Source: Chthonomonas calidirosea T49 (GTDB lineage: Bacteria; Armatimonadota; Chthonomonadetes; Chthonomonadales; Chthonomonadaceae). From it: DNA of 64,000 nucleotides. This document shows, one piece after another, positions 52,548 through 60,481 of this stretch; within the stretch, counting starts at the first letter, position 1, and every line of letters starts with the position of its first letter. The notes under the pieces were generated by a model. It was given only the letters and a program-made list of their open reading frames with translations. It was not told the DNA's origin and did not search any database. Location of the stretch: NCBI RefSeq assembly GCF_000427095.1, contig NC_021487.1, forward strand, positions 1,866,674 through 1,930,673. Direction: 5' to 3'. The position numbers and the translations under genes are program-made.

Positions 52548-54626
52548 TTGAAAACACGACTGGATCACGCGGAAACCGAGTCTGTACAAGCGATCGTTCC
52601 TTCAGCTGCACGCACACACTCCGTTCTTAACGGCCATCTTACCTCCACCATCTCTCTAGAAGCGATCCGCCAAGCCCTTCGCGGCGCCATTCACTACCTG
52701 CGTGATCGCCAACAGCCCGACGGCCACTGGGTGGCGGAACTGGAAGGCGATACGATTTTGGAAAGCGAGTATATTCTCCTGTTGCAGTTTCTAGGTAAGA
52801 ACGACCCTGAGAAGTTCCGTAAACTCGCCAACTATATCCGCAGCAAGCAGCATCCGGAGGGCTATTGGGCCATCTATCCCGGAGGGCCTCCCGAAGTCAG
52901 CGCATCGGTGAAGGCCTATTTCGCCTGCAAACTGGCTGGTTTCAGTGAAAGTGAACCGTTCATGATCCGCGCCCGCCGCGCCATCTTGTCGCTGGGCGGC
53001 GTAACACACTGCAACACCTTCACCAAGCTCTATCTCTCCATTTTTGGGCAGTACGACTGGTACGGCGTTCCCGTTATCCCTCCCGAACTCATTCTTATGC
53101 CGAAATGGTTTTACTTTAATATCTATGAGATGTCTTCGTGGTCACGAGCCATTCTTGTACCGCTATCCGTTATCAATGCGCTGCGTCCCTACCGCCCCAT
53201 ACCGGCTCACGCAACCATTGATGAGCTTTTTGTAGGCGGGAAAAGCCGCAAACGGATGCGGTTGCCCTGGGATAGTCGCCCCCTCACCTGGCGTAACGTC
53301 TTTTTGATCGTAGATAAGATTCTGAAACTCTACCATGCCAGCCCCATTAAGCCGTTCCGTAAGCTTGCGCTTCAACGCTGCTTGCAGTGGCTTTTGGAGC
53401 GCGAGGAAAACAGTGGTGGACTGGGTGCCATTTTCCCCGCGATGACCCACGCGATCATGGCCTACAAGTGTATGGGTCTACCCGATGACCACCCCGCTAT
53501 CCAAAAAGAGCTAAAGGAGCTTGCCGCTTTTGAAATTGAAGAGGGCGATACCATCCGCCTGCAGCCTTGCGTTTCACCCGTTTGGGATACGGCCATTTCG
53601 CTGAACGCCCTGCTGGATAGCGGATATCCGCCAGAAAGCGAGGAGATTCGCAAAGCCGCCGAATGGCTGCTCAGTAAGCAGACTCGCAAAAAGGGCGACT
53701 GGGCTGTAAAAGTGCGAAATGTAGAGCCAGGTGGATGGTATTTTGAAAACGAGAACGAGTTCTACCCCGATGTGGACGATACCATCATGGTGTTGATGGC
53801 TCTCTATAAAACCTACTGCCATGATGGACGCCCCTGGACAGAGGCGCCTCCCGAGGTGCGGGAGGCGATGCGTAAAGGCCTCAATTGGGTGTTTGCTATG
53901 CAGAATCGGGATGGCGGATGGGCTAGCTTCGACAAAGACAACAATCGTATTCTTTTCCAATATGTGCCCTACGCCGATCATAACGCGATGCTAGACCCCT
54001 CCTCGGCCGACATCACCGCGCGCGTTCTGGAGATGTGCTCCTACTACGGCATCGGTAAAACCGACCCAAGGGTAAAACGCGCCATCGCCTATCTCTATAA
54101 AGAACAGGAGGAGGATGGCTCCTGGTTTGGTCGCTGGGGCGTGAACTACCTTTATGGCACGTGGCAGGTGTTGCGTGGTTTGTCGCGTATTGGAGAGGAT
54201 ATGCGCTCGGAACGCATCCAGCGCGCCGTTCGCTGGCTGCACTCCGTGCAGAACGAAGACGGCGGTTGGGGGGAAAGCTGCCAAAGCTACGAACCCGGTC
54301 ACCCCAAAGCCACCGGCCCCTCCACGCCCTCCCAAACCGCTTGGGCTCTCATGGGGCTTTTTAACGCCGGCGACCTCTCAAGTTGTGCCGTCCAACGCGG
54401 TATCGAGTACCTTTTGAAAAACCAAACCGACGACGGCACCTGGTTGGAAGAGTGGTTTACCGGCACTGGTTTCCCGCGCGTCTTCTATCTGCGCTACCAC
54501 TTCTATCGGCACTACTTCCCCCTCTGGGCGTTGGCTCAGTATCATCGGTTTGTAACGGGGGAGCCGGCCTATACTCCCGAACTTGCTCAACCCTCCACCG
54601 ATCGCTTTGCTAACTTGGAGGTTTGA
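52548..54626 (+). CDS. shc: Squalene-hopene cyclase
   Basis: 692 aa, start TTG 52548 preceded by GGGGTGGTGA. Catalyses one-step cyclisation of squalene to the pentacyclic hopene, giving hopanoids that order the membrane. The protonating motif is Asp408-Val-Asp-Asp411 ('YPDVDDTIM'). Multiple QW motifs are present, for example 'RDRQQPDGHWVAELEGD', 'FAMQNRDGGWASFDKDN', 'KEQEEDGSWFGRWGVNYLYGTW' and 'LHSVQNEDGGWGESC'. The protein is a monotopic membrane enzyme. It is transcribed alone from the promoter at 52324 and followed by an aldo/keto reductase gene with its own site. Confidence 0.96.
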   Translation: MKTRLDHAETESVQAIVPSAARTHSVLNGHLTSTISLEAIRQALRGAIHYLRDRQQPDGHWVAELEGDTILESEYILLLQFLGKNDPEKFRKLANYIRSKQHPEGYWAIYPGGPPEVSASVKAYFACKLAGFSESEPFMIRARRAILSLGGVTHCNTFTKLYLSIFGQYDWYGVPVIPPELILMPKWFYFNIYEMSSWSRAILVPLSVINALRPYRPIPAHATIDELFVGGKSRKRMRLPWDSRPLTWRNVFLIVDKILKLYHASPIKPFRKLALQRCLQWLLEREENSGGLGAIFPAMTHAIMAYKCMGLPDDHPAIQKELKELAAFEIEEGDTIRLQPCVSPVWDTAISLNALLDSGYPPESEEIRKAAEWLLSKQTRKKGDWAVKVRNVEPGGWYFENENEFYPDVDDTIMVLMALYKTYCHDGRPWTEAPPEVREAMRKGLNWVFAMQNRDGGWASFDKDNNRILFQYVPYADHNAMLDPSSADITARVLEMCSYYGIGKTDPRVKRAIAYLYKEQEEDGSWFGRWGVNYLYGTWQVLRGLSRIGEDMRSERIQRAVRWLHSVQNEDGGWGESCQSYEPGHPKATGPSTPSQTAWALMGLFNAGDLSSCAVQRGIEYLLKNQTDDGTWLEEWFTGTGFPRVFYLRYHFYRHYFPLWALAQYHRFVTGEPAYTPELAQPSTDRFANLEV

Positions 54627-54726
54627 GGCCGCAGGAAACTTTGAAACATCGTGAAGCACCCTCTTCGTGCTCCACGAATAGAGCGCATTTGCGCTGTGCT
54701 TATCTCTTTTTAGAAAGGAGCAGGTT

Positions 54727-55689
54727 GTGACAATGCACTATCGCCGACTTGGCCACAGCGGGCTCATGGTCTCCGAAATCTGTTTAGGTAGCTGGCTCAC
54801 CTATGGCAATGCTGTGGAAGACGAACGTGCGGAACGCTGCATTGATAAAGCCTACGAGCTTGGTATCAACTTTTTTGATACCGCCAACGTGTATGCGCGC
54901 GGTCGCAGCGAAGAGGTGGTTGGGCGCGCCCTGCGCAAATATCCGCGAGATACCTATGTGATCGCCACCAAAGTGTTCTTCCCTATGAGCGATGGCCCCA
55001 TGCCCAATAACCAAGGCCTCTCTCGCAAGCACATTATGGAGCAGTGCCATGCGAGCCTTAAACGCCTCGGCGTGGACTATATTGACCTCTACCAGTGCCA
55101 CCGCTACGACCCCAATACGCCTCTTGAGGAGACTTTACGCGCCCTTGATGACCTCATTACCCAAGGGAAAGTGCTCTACATCGGCTTTAGCCAGTGGAAC
55201 GCCTACCAGATAGCGGACGCCGTGAAGTTTCAGGAGGCCCACAACATGGATCGCTTCATCTCCAGTCAACCCTACTACAACCTCTTGGGACGAGGAATCG
55301 AAAAAGATGTTATTCCGGTGTGCGAGCGGGAGGGCATTGGTCAAATCGTCTTTTCTCCTCTTGCACAGGGCGTGCTAACAGGGAAATACAAGCCGGGACA
55401 GCCGCCGCCTGAAGGCAGCCGTGCAGCCGACCCAAAGCAGAACATGTTCATGAACCAGGGACGGCTCGATGACAGCGTGTTAGAGAAGGTACAGCGACTA
55501 GAACCTATCGCAAGGCAGGCGGGGCTTACCATGGCGCAGTTGGCTTTGGCCTGGTGTCTGCGCCTTTCGAATGTCGCCAGCGTGATCATCGGCGCCTCAC
55601 GCCCCGAACAGATAGAAGAGAACGCTGGAGCCGCAGGGGTAAAGCTCAGCCCTGACATTCTCAAGGCCATTGACGAGGCTTTGGCTTAG
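54727..55689 (+). CDS. Aldo/keto reductase (YghZ / Kv-beta-like)
   Basis: 320 aa NADPH-dependent reductase with a TIM barrel. The catalytic tetrad is complete: Asp51 and Tyr56 in 'FFDTANVYARG', Lys82 in 'IATKVF', and His125 in 'DLYQCHRYD'. 'SPLAQGVLTGKYKPGQPPPEGSRA' and 'VIIGASRPEQI' (cofactor binding) are typical of the AKR12/14-like group. The natural aldehyde or ketone is unknown. GTG 54727 is the likely start (AAGGAGCAGG just before); ATG 54733 would remove two residues. The terminator at 55681-55727 overlaps its stop codon. Confidence 0.9.
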   Translation: MTMHYRRLGHSGLMVSEICLGSWLTYGNAVEDERAERCIDKAYELGINFFDTANVYARGRSEEVVGRALRKYPRDTYVIATKVFFPMSDGPMPNNQGLSRKHIMEQCHASLKRLGVDYIDLYQCHRYDPNTPLEETLRALDDLITQGKVLYIGFSQWNAYQIADAVKFQEAHNMDRFISSQPYYNLLGRGIEKDVIPVCEREGIGQIVFSPLAQGVLTGKYKPGQPPPEGSRAADPKQNMFMNQGRLDDSVLEKVQRLEPIARQAGLTMAQLALAWCLRLSNVASVIIGASRPEQIEENAGAAGVKLSPDILKAIDEALA

Positions 55690-55727
55690 CCTATAGAGAA
55701 ACCCTCTGTGGGCTAAGCCAAACTTTT
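55681..55727. terminator. Rho-independent terminator, usable in both directions
   Basis: 11-bp perfect stem, 55681-55691 with 55711-55721, loop of 19, followed by ACTTTTAG on the plus strand. It overlaps the aldo/keto reductase stop codon and faces the end of the GH5 gene. Confidence 0.65.
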
Positions 55728-55745
55728 AGCCTAGCAATAGTGCGA

Positions 55746-56996
55746 TCAACGACCAACTCTTCCGTTGAACGGCCCTTCTTGTACGCTGGCTTTGGCTTGC
55801 GCCTCTGCTTGAGAGCACGCTGCCGCCATTTCGATCATAAAAGCGCGGTCGTTGTCGAAGGTCACATTCCAATCCGCATCTTGCGCCGCAAAATCAAAAA
55901 CCCAAAACGCCGCCAGGGGAACGCCATACCGCGAAAAGACATCGAGAAACTCCTGAAATAGCACGCGCTGTTGGGCGGGCGTTCCCTCCTGGCGACTTAC
56001 GCCAAACTCCTCGATAACAAGAGGTTTTCGGGTTTTTTGAGCGACCTGATTTGCCAACGCAACGACTTCACCGAGGTTCTTGGCGCCACCCGGATAGATG
56101 TTTTTTGAGTCACGATAGAGATGAATGCAGATGGTATTAAAGGGGTTGGGGTTATCGCGCCGGAGGATGGTCTCGAACTGCGCTGCTGTATCGAGTTGCC
56201 AAGTATGGTCGTGCAGATTATGATAGGCGGACGGGCGCGGAATAGCGTTGCCGGTCAGTAGAATACGCTGCGGGTCGTATAAGCGAACGGTATGAGCAAA
56301 GGTCTCCAATGCTACCTGAATGTCGCTCCAGTGCAGTTCATCTCGCGCAGAGCGGCTGGTGGGCGTGCCCAAGGTGGGTACAACGGGCGGCCGGTGTTCC
56401 GAGGCGTTTGGAAGGTCGGCCGTCAGATTGTATTCGTTGCCGAACTCCCAGCCCCAAATGGCCTCCGAACCCCGGTATCGGGTGACAACCTGCTTGGTGA
56501 ACTGGTGTATGTAGGCGTTCGTTCGACTTTTTGGATCGCCATAGGCCTGCATCGGTTCGCCCATAAGGTCGGGCACGGTGGAGTAGTTCCAAAACAGAGA
56601 GGGAATAAGCCCTACGCCGCACCGCTCCGCCGCATCTACCACCCAATCGAGTCGGGCGAAGAACTCGGCCGGTTTTTTAAGGTAGAGGCTCTGCTCGGAC
56701 GGCCAAAACCCTCCACACATAAAGCGTACAAAAGGAATGCCGTGCTGCGCTAAACGGCGCAGATTCGCGAGCGAAGAGCTATCGCTGGGGTTCCTCAACA
56801 GCCGATAGAACAGGTCGAAATAGTTGGCGCCAATGCCCCGATAGGGACGTCCAGCTCGCATCAGCGTTCCGCGCTCAACGTAGAGTCCCTTCGGCCTTGC
56901 CTTGGCGGTTTGAGAGGGAGGCGCCAACAGACCGGTTAGCGCTCCTCCGGCAACGATCTCCAGAAACCCGCGGCGATTCAGCCCATCCCGGCTCAT
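55746..56996 (-). CDS. Exported glycoside hydrolase family 5 (mannanase/cellulase-like)
   Basis: 416 aa with a twin-arginine-type signal (SRDGLNRRGFLEIVAGGALTG). The TIM barrel has acid/base Glu188 in 'IWGWEFGNEYN' and nucleophile Glu330 in 'LVIEEFGVSR', both at the ends of strands 4 and 7 as in clan GH-A. The pattern 'GTLMRAGRPYRGIGANYFDLFYRLL' at the N-terminus is like GH5 endo-mannanases. Specificity is not certain. It overlaps the preceding SDR gene by 4 bases (ATGA), so it is translated with it. The 3' end meets the terminator of the opposite gene. Confidence 0.85.
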   Translation of the reverse strand: MSRDGLNRRGFLEIVAGGALTGLLAPPSQTAKARPKGLYVERGTLMRAGRPYRGIGANYFDLFYRLLRNPSDSSSLANLRRLAQHGIPFVRFMCGGFWPSEQSLYLKKPAEFFARLDWVVDAAERCGVGLIPSLFWNYSTVPDLMGEPMQAYGDPKSRTNAYIHQFTKQVVTRYRGSEAIWGWEFGNEYNLTADLPNASEHRPPVVPTLGTPTSRSARDELHWSDIQVALETFAHTVRLYDPQRILLTGNAIPRPSAYHNLHDHTWQLDTAAQFETILRRDNPNPFNTICIHLYRDSKNIYPGGAKNLGEVVALANQVAQKTRKPLVIEEFGVSRQEGTPAQQRVLFQEFLDVFSRYGVPLAAFWVFDFAAQDADWNVTFDNDRAFMIEMAAACSQAEAQAKASVQEGPFNGRVGR

Positions 56997-57790
56997 AAGG
57001 CCACCGTCTGCCCCCCATCTACCAAAATGGTCTGCCCCGTAACATACGCGGCCGCATCGGACGCGAGGAAGGCCACCATATGGGCTAGCTCCTCAGGCCG
57101 CCCAAGTCTTCCTAGGGGTATGGCGGCCTCCATCTGCCGACGCGCCTCCTCCACCGAGATGCCGCGCTCGCGAGCGCGTCGTTCCAACAGAAGTTTGATA
57201 CGATCGGTGTCGAAACTGCCCGGCCCCACGTTGTTCACGGTGATGCCATAGGGGGCTAGCTCTTGCGCCAGCGTTTTACATAGTCCTACCACGCCGGTGC
57301 GCAAGGTGTTCGAGAGCAAAAGCCCAGGTATGGGCTGACGTACCGAGGTGGACGTAATCACCACAATGCGGCCCCAACCTGCCTGTTGTAGATGCGGCAG
57401 GGCCTCTCGAATGAGGCGTACCGTAGACAGCAGCGTGCTTTCAATGGCGGTGTGCCACTCGGCCTCGCCCAAAGAGGCGAACGTTCCCGGCGGTGGCCCA
57501 CCGCTGTTGGGCACTAGAATATGAAGGGCTTTAAAATGTTCCACGGTCTTCGACACCGCGTTAGCGATATCCTTCTCCTTTGTTACGTCGGCCACGAGCG
57601 GCAACGCTTCGGCGCCGGTCTCCTCCCGAATGCGACGGGCAGCAGCTTGAATAGCCTCCTCGGTTCGCGCGAAGAGAGCCACTTTGGCGCCTTCCCGCGC
57701 TAACTCCAGCGCACAAGCAAATCCTAGCCCCTTACTGGCGGCAGCCACTAGGGCCACGCGATCTTTAAGTCCTAACTCCACTCTCTTCAC
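56993..57790 (-). CDS. Short-chain dehydrogenase/reductase with altered active site
   Basis: 265 aa, FabG-like fold. The nucleotide motif is 'AAASKGLGFACALELA' with one Gly changed from T-G-x-x-x-G-x-G, then 'NVGPGSFDTDRI' near the C-terminus. The usual Y-x-x-x-K is missing: by alignment the segment 'LLLSNTLRTGVVGLCKTLA' puts Ser at Tyr and Arg at Lys, although Ser of 'ITSTSV' is kept. Proteins of this kind are widespread but their chemistry is uncertain, so it may have another activity or bind NAD(P) without reduction. It is the first gene of a two-gene unit with the GH5. Confidence 0.82.
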   Translation of the reverse strand: MKRVELGLKDRVALVAAASKGLGFACALELAREGAKVALFARTEEAIQAAARRIREETGAEALPLVADVTKEKDIANAVSKTVEHFKALHILVPNSGGPPPGTFASLGEAEWHTAIESTLLSTVRLIREALPHLQQAGWGRIVVITSTSVRQPIPGLLLSNTLRTGVVGLCKTLAQELAPYGITVNNVGPGSFDTDRIKLLLERRARERGISVEEARRQMEAAIPLGRLGRPEELAHMVAFLASDAAAYVTGQTILVDGGQTVAL

Positions 57791-57933
57791 TCCATCCTCT
57801 GTTCTGAAAACTTATTTCGTCCCTCCACTTCTCTCTTCCTGCCGACCTCTATCTTTCGAGCCCCTCGCCTATAGACGGAAGGTAAGGGAAAAGTGTAGAC
57901 TCTCTCTACACGATTCTAAAAAATGGAGCGATC

Positions 57934-58902
57934 ATGAGGATGTTACGTGCTCTGCAGGGAGCGCTTCTGTTGCTAGCAATCACCACTACCACCTATGCCT
58001 ACGCCATCTCCCCATCGGTTCCTACCTTCTCCGAGGCATGTCGCCTGGCCTGGTACCAATACGATAGCGATCTACCGCTCCACCCCACCCTAAAACCCCT
58101 CGACACCACTTCGACCGGTATTCGCTACCTGCTGACCTACGATAGCATTCACGATCAGCGCGTTACCGCCATTTTAGCGCTCCCCAAACAGGGTAAAGCT
58201 CCCTACCCGGCCGTCATCGTGATGCACGGTTCGGGAGGGAATAAAGATAGCTCCTATGTAAAGGCCAGTGCCGAAATGCTCAACGGTATCGGCTGTGCCG
58301 CTCTTTCTATAGATGCACAGTATTGCGGCGATCGAAAGCGCCCCGAACGCAGCGGCGATATCTTCCTGCCAAACTCCTACACAGCCCGCGATGCCTGGGT
58401 ACAGACCGTGGTAGACCTGCGACGGGCCATAGATTACCTGCAGAGCCGCCCCGACATCGCCAAAAACCGCATCGGCTATCTTGGCTTCTCCATGGGCGCC
58501 ATGCTTGGCAGCGTGTTAGGGGGCGTGGACAGTCGAGTAGCAGCCCTCTGTTTGGCCGTTCCGGGCGGAGGGTTCGTGCAGATCGCCGAACATATCGCCT
58601 CCTACCCCCTGCTGCGAGCTCACTGGCCGATCACCATCAACCCACAGGTGATGAAGGTCATTCAAAGCGTGTCCCAGATCACCGATCCCATCTACTATAT
58701 TGGGCGCATTGCCCCACGGCCCATGCTCATCTTCACCGCCAAGTACGACGAGATCATTCCGCCGGCCGCCTCAAAAGCGCTCGTCACCGCTGCGCGCAAC
58801 GATAAAAACCTACGCGTCATCGAGGTAAACTCCGGCCATATCCTTAATCCGGAGATCATTTTTACTATCCGCGACTGGTTTCAAAAACATCTTCTTCGTT
58901 AA
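57934..58902 (+). CDS. Secreted alpha/beta hydrolase, dienelactone-hydrolase/acetyl-xylan-esterase-like
   Basis: 322 aa with a signal peptide (residues 5-24). The nucleophile elbow is 'GYLGFSMGAM' with Ser186; Asp in 'KYDEIIPPAA' and His in 'VNSGHILNP' complete the triad. The oxyanion strand is 'PAVIVMHGSGGNKD'. Members include dienelactone hydrolases and carbohydrate deacetylases; a role in removing ester groups from glycans is inferred from the neighbouring hydrolases. GGAGCG precedes the start at 57934. It is divergent from the SDR-GH5 pair and appears to be a single gene. Confidence 0.82.
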   Translation: MRMLRALQGALLLLAITTTTYAYAISPSVPTFSEACRLAWYQYDSDLPLHPTLKPLDTTSTGIRYLLTYDSIHDQRVTAILALPKQGKAPYPAVIVMHGSGGNKDSSYVKASAEMLNGIGCAALSIDAQYCGDRKRPERSGDIFLPNSYTARDAWVQTVVDLRRAIDYLQSRPDIAKNRIGYLGFSMGAMLGSVLGGVDSRVAALCLAVPGGGFVQIAEHIASYPLLRAHWPITINPQVMKVIQSVSQITDPIYYIGRIAPRPMLIFTAKYDEIIPPAASKALVTAARNDKNLRVIEVNSGHILNPEIIFTIRDWFQKHLLR

Positions 58903-59086
58903 ACCACAAGCCTCAACCTTCCTTAATACCTTTGTCGCTCAAATCTGAATTTAGGTTTGACATGAGAGGCAAAAGGCTTTTGTTTTGGCATTTTCGCCTT
59001 CGCAAAACAAGATGTGCCTTTTGCTATCTCGCCGCTTGCTCATCGGCAGCAGTCAGACAATTAAAAATAGCTTGATAAAATCTTTA

Positions 59087-59117
59087 TTGACATTGGAAGC
59101 AAACCATGTCATAATAT
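59087..59117 (+). promoter_or_regulatory. Sigma-70-type promoter for the small secreted protein gene
   Basis: TTGACA at 59087-59092, then CATAAT at 59110-59115 (17-base spacing) or TAATAT at 59112-59117 (19-base). It lies 58 bases before the ATG at 59175. Confidence 0.65.
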
Positions 59118-59174
59118 TTGTAGGCTATTCGCATGGAACTCGCCTACAACAAAAAAGAAAAAGGAGATATCTAT

Positions 59175-59632
59175 ATGCAACGGGCTTATCGTGGGTCGTT
59201 GATCCCATTCTGCTCTGTCTTTGCGAGCTTGTGATCTTAGGTTCACATGCTTTTGCACAAACGGTCAAGACCAGCGGATTACCTATTCCGCCTACGGGCG
59301 TGGGACTTGGACAAACATACTCCATCACCGTTCGAGCCACAGCACCCACTGGACTTACTGTCATGAGCGTGACGATAAAATCTGTTCAACAAGATGAATC
59401 CACAGGTAACTGGCATCTAGGTGGCGCCTACACCTTCAATGGGAGTGGGTTAGGGCCGACTATCATCCATACCTTTTCAGTAGCCAATTATTCGTGCGTT
59501 GAAGTTTACTGGTCTGGAGAGGCACAGTGGTCGAATGGAACAGTTACTGCCTGGGTACCTCCTTTACAACCTTATGGTTCGGGTTATGGTCCCTATATAA
59601 CCTATGATCCGAGCTGTGGCAATGTGCCCTAA
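59175..59632 (+). pseudogene. Small secreted protein gene with a frameshift in the signal peptide
   Basis: ATG 59175 follows a near-perfect site (AAGGAGATATCTAT) and begins a signal peptide 'MQRAYRGSLIPFCSVFASL', then reaches TGA at 59232-59234. One base offset, the second frame continues 'VILGSHAFAQTVKTSGLP' and reads on to TAA at 59630-59632. Joined, they give a normal signal with A-x-A cleavage and a mature domain of about 125 residues of beta-rich sequence ('YSITVRATAPTGLTVMSVTIKSVQQD'). A frame open from 58985 without a good site is an alternative. Either the gene is inactive or a base is missing from the sequence. Function unknown. Confidence 0.65.
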
Positions 59633-59683
59633 CGATAACTGAAGGAAACGATTGTTTTAAGCTGCTGCCCATTAAGGGCTCGC

Positions 59684-60340
59684 ATGGAGACCAAAATGCA
59701 ACTAAGAACTCTGTGGGTTCACCAGGGCACCGCCCTGCTAGCTCTGCTTCTGCAAGGCTCCCTTGTTCTCCAAAAGGCCGTTGCAGCCCAAATACCAAAC
59801 CACGAAGATGAACCGCCCCCCGATCTCGTCGAAAAAATGAGTTCATGGCTCAGCAAACAGCGCTGTATTGATTGGAACGATCTGCAAGCCTTTGGAAAAC
59901 TAACCGATGCCCAGGTGGATTTACTGTGGTATCAGCGGGTTAATGAAAACCTGCATGCAGACATCCCAGACTTACAAAAAGGGCGTGAACCCTCTCTACA
60001 TCCCGTATGGAATCGATGGGCGTTGCGCCTGCTCGCTTCCCTCACTCCCCAACAACGCCAGCAAGCGAAGTCGCCTGCCGGCCTTTCCATCAATGGGCTT
60101 ACACAAGAACAGCGAACGCTTTTCGAATTGGTCGCAAATACCGGTGTGGATGTCCATGCACTTCCTCAAAGCAAAGATAAGCGACCGGTACTCTACCTAC
60201 AGGAAAATAGATGGCCTAATGGCGCTCTGCGATCCCTACAGTTACATACAGTAGATCTGGAACCCTACTGCCATGAAACATTTGTAACGCTACTGCTTAA
60301 CAGCACCGCTCAAGGCGGCTATTCCGGCCCTGTGCACTGA
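59684..60340 (+). CDS. Hypothetical secreted protein, 218 aa
   Basis: The start ATG 59684 has AAGGG 6 bases upstream; ATG 59696 is a second option. Residues 14-35 form a signal peptide ending 'AVAAQ'. The mature part is helix-rich, 'DLVEKMSSWLSKQRCIDWNDLQAFGKLTDAQVDLLWYQRV' and 'LRLLASLTPQQRQQAKSPAGLSINGLTQEQRTLFELV', with repeated small-residue turns; two Cys may form a disulfide. No family is recognised. It follows the frameshifted small-protein gene by 51 bases and may share its promoter. Confidence 0.6.
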   Translation: METKMQLRTLWVHQGTALLALLLQGSLVLQKAVAAQIPNHEDEPPPDLVEKMSSWLSKQRCIDWNDLQAFGKLTDAQVDLLWYQRVNENLHADIPDLQKGREPSLHPVWNRWALRLLASLTPQQRQQAKSPAGLSINGLTQEQRTLFELVANTGVDVHALPQSKDKRPVLYLQENRWPNGALRSLQLHTVDLEPYCHETFVTLLLNSTAQGGYSGPVH

Positions 60341-60481
60341 GAGAGGCTCAAAGGGTATTGCCTTAAGCCTAGCCGAAATACCTGCATTTAGGTTTGACGC
60401 AAAAGGGTAGGGTGATGTCTGTAGGGGCGCATAGCCGGGCGCCCCTACTCTCTGTCAGCGATAGCGACCGGTTTTCGTTTT

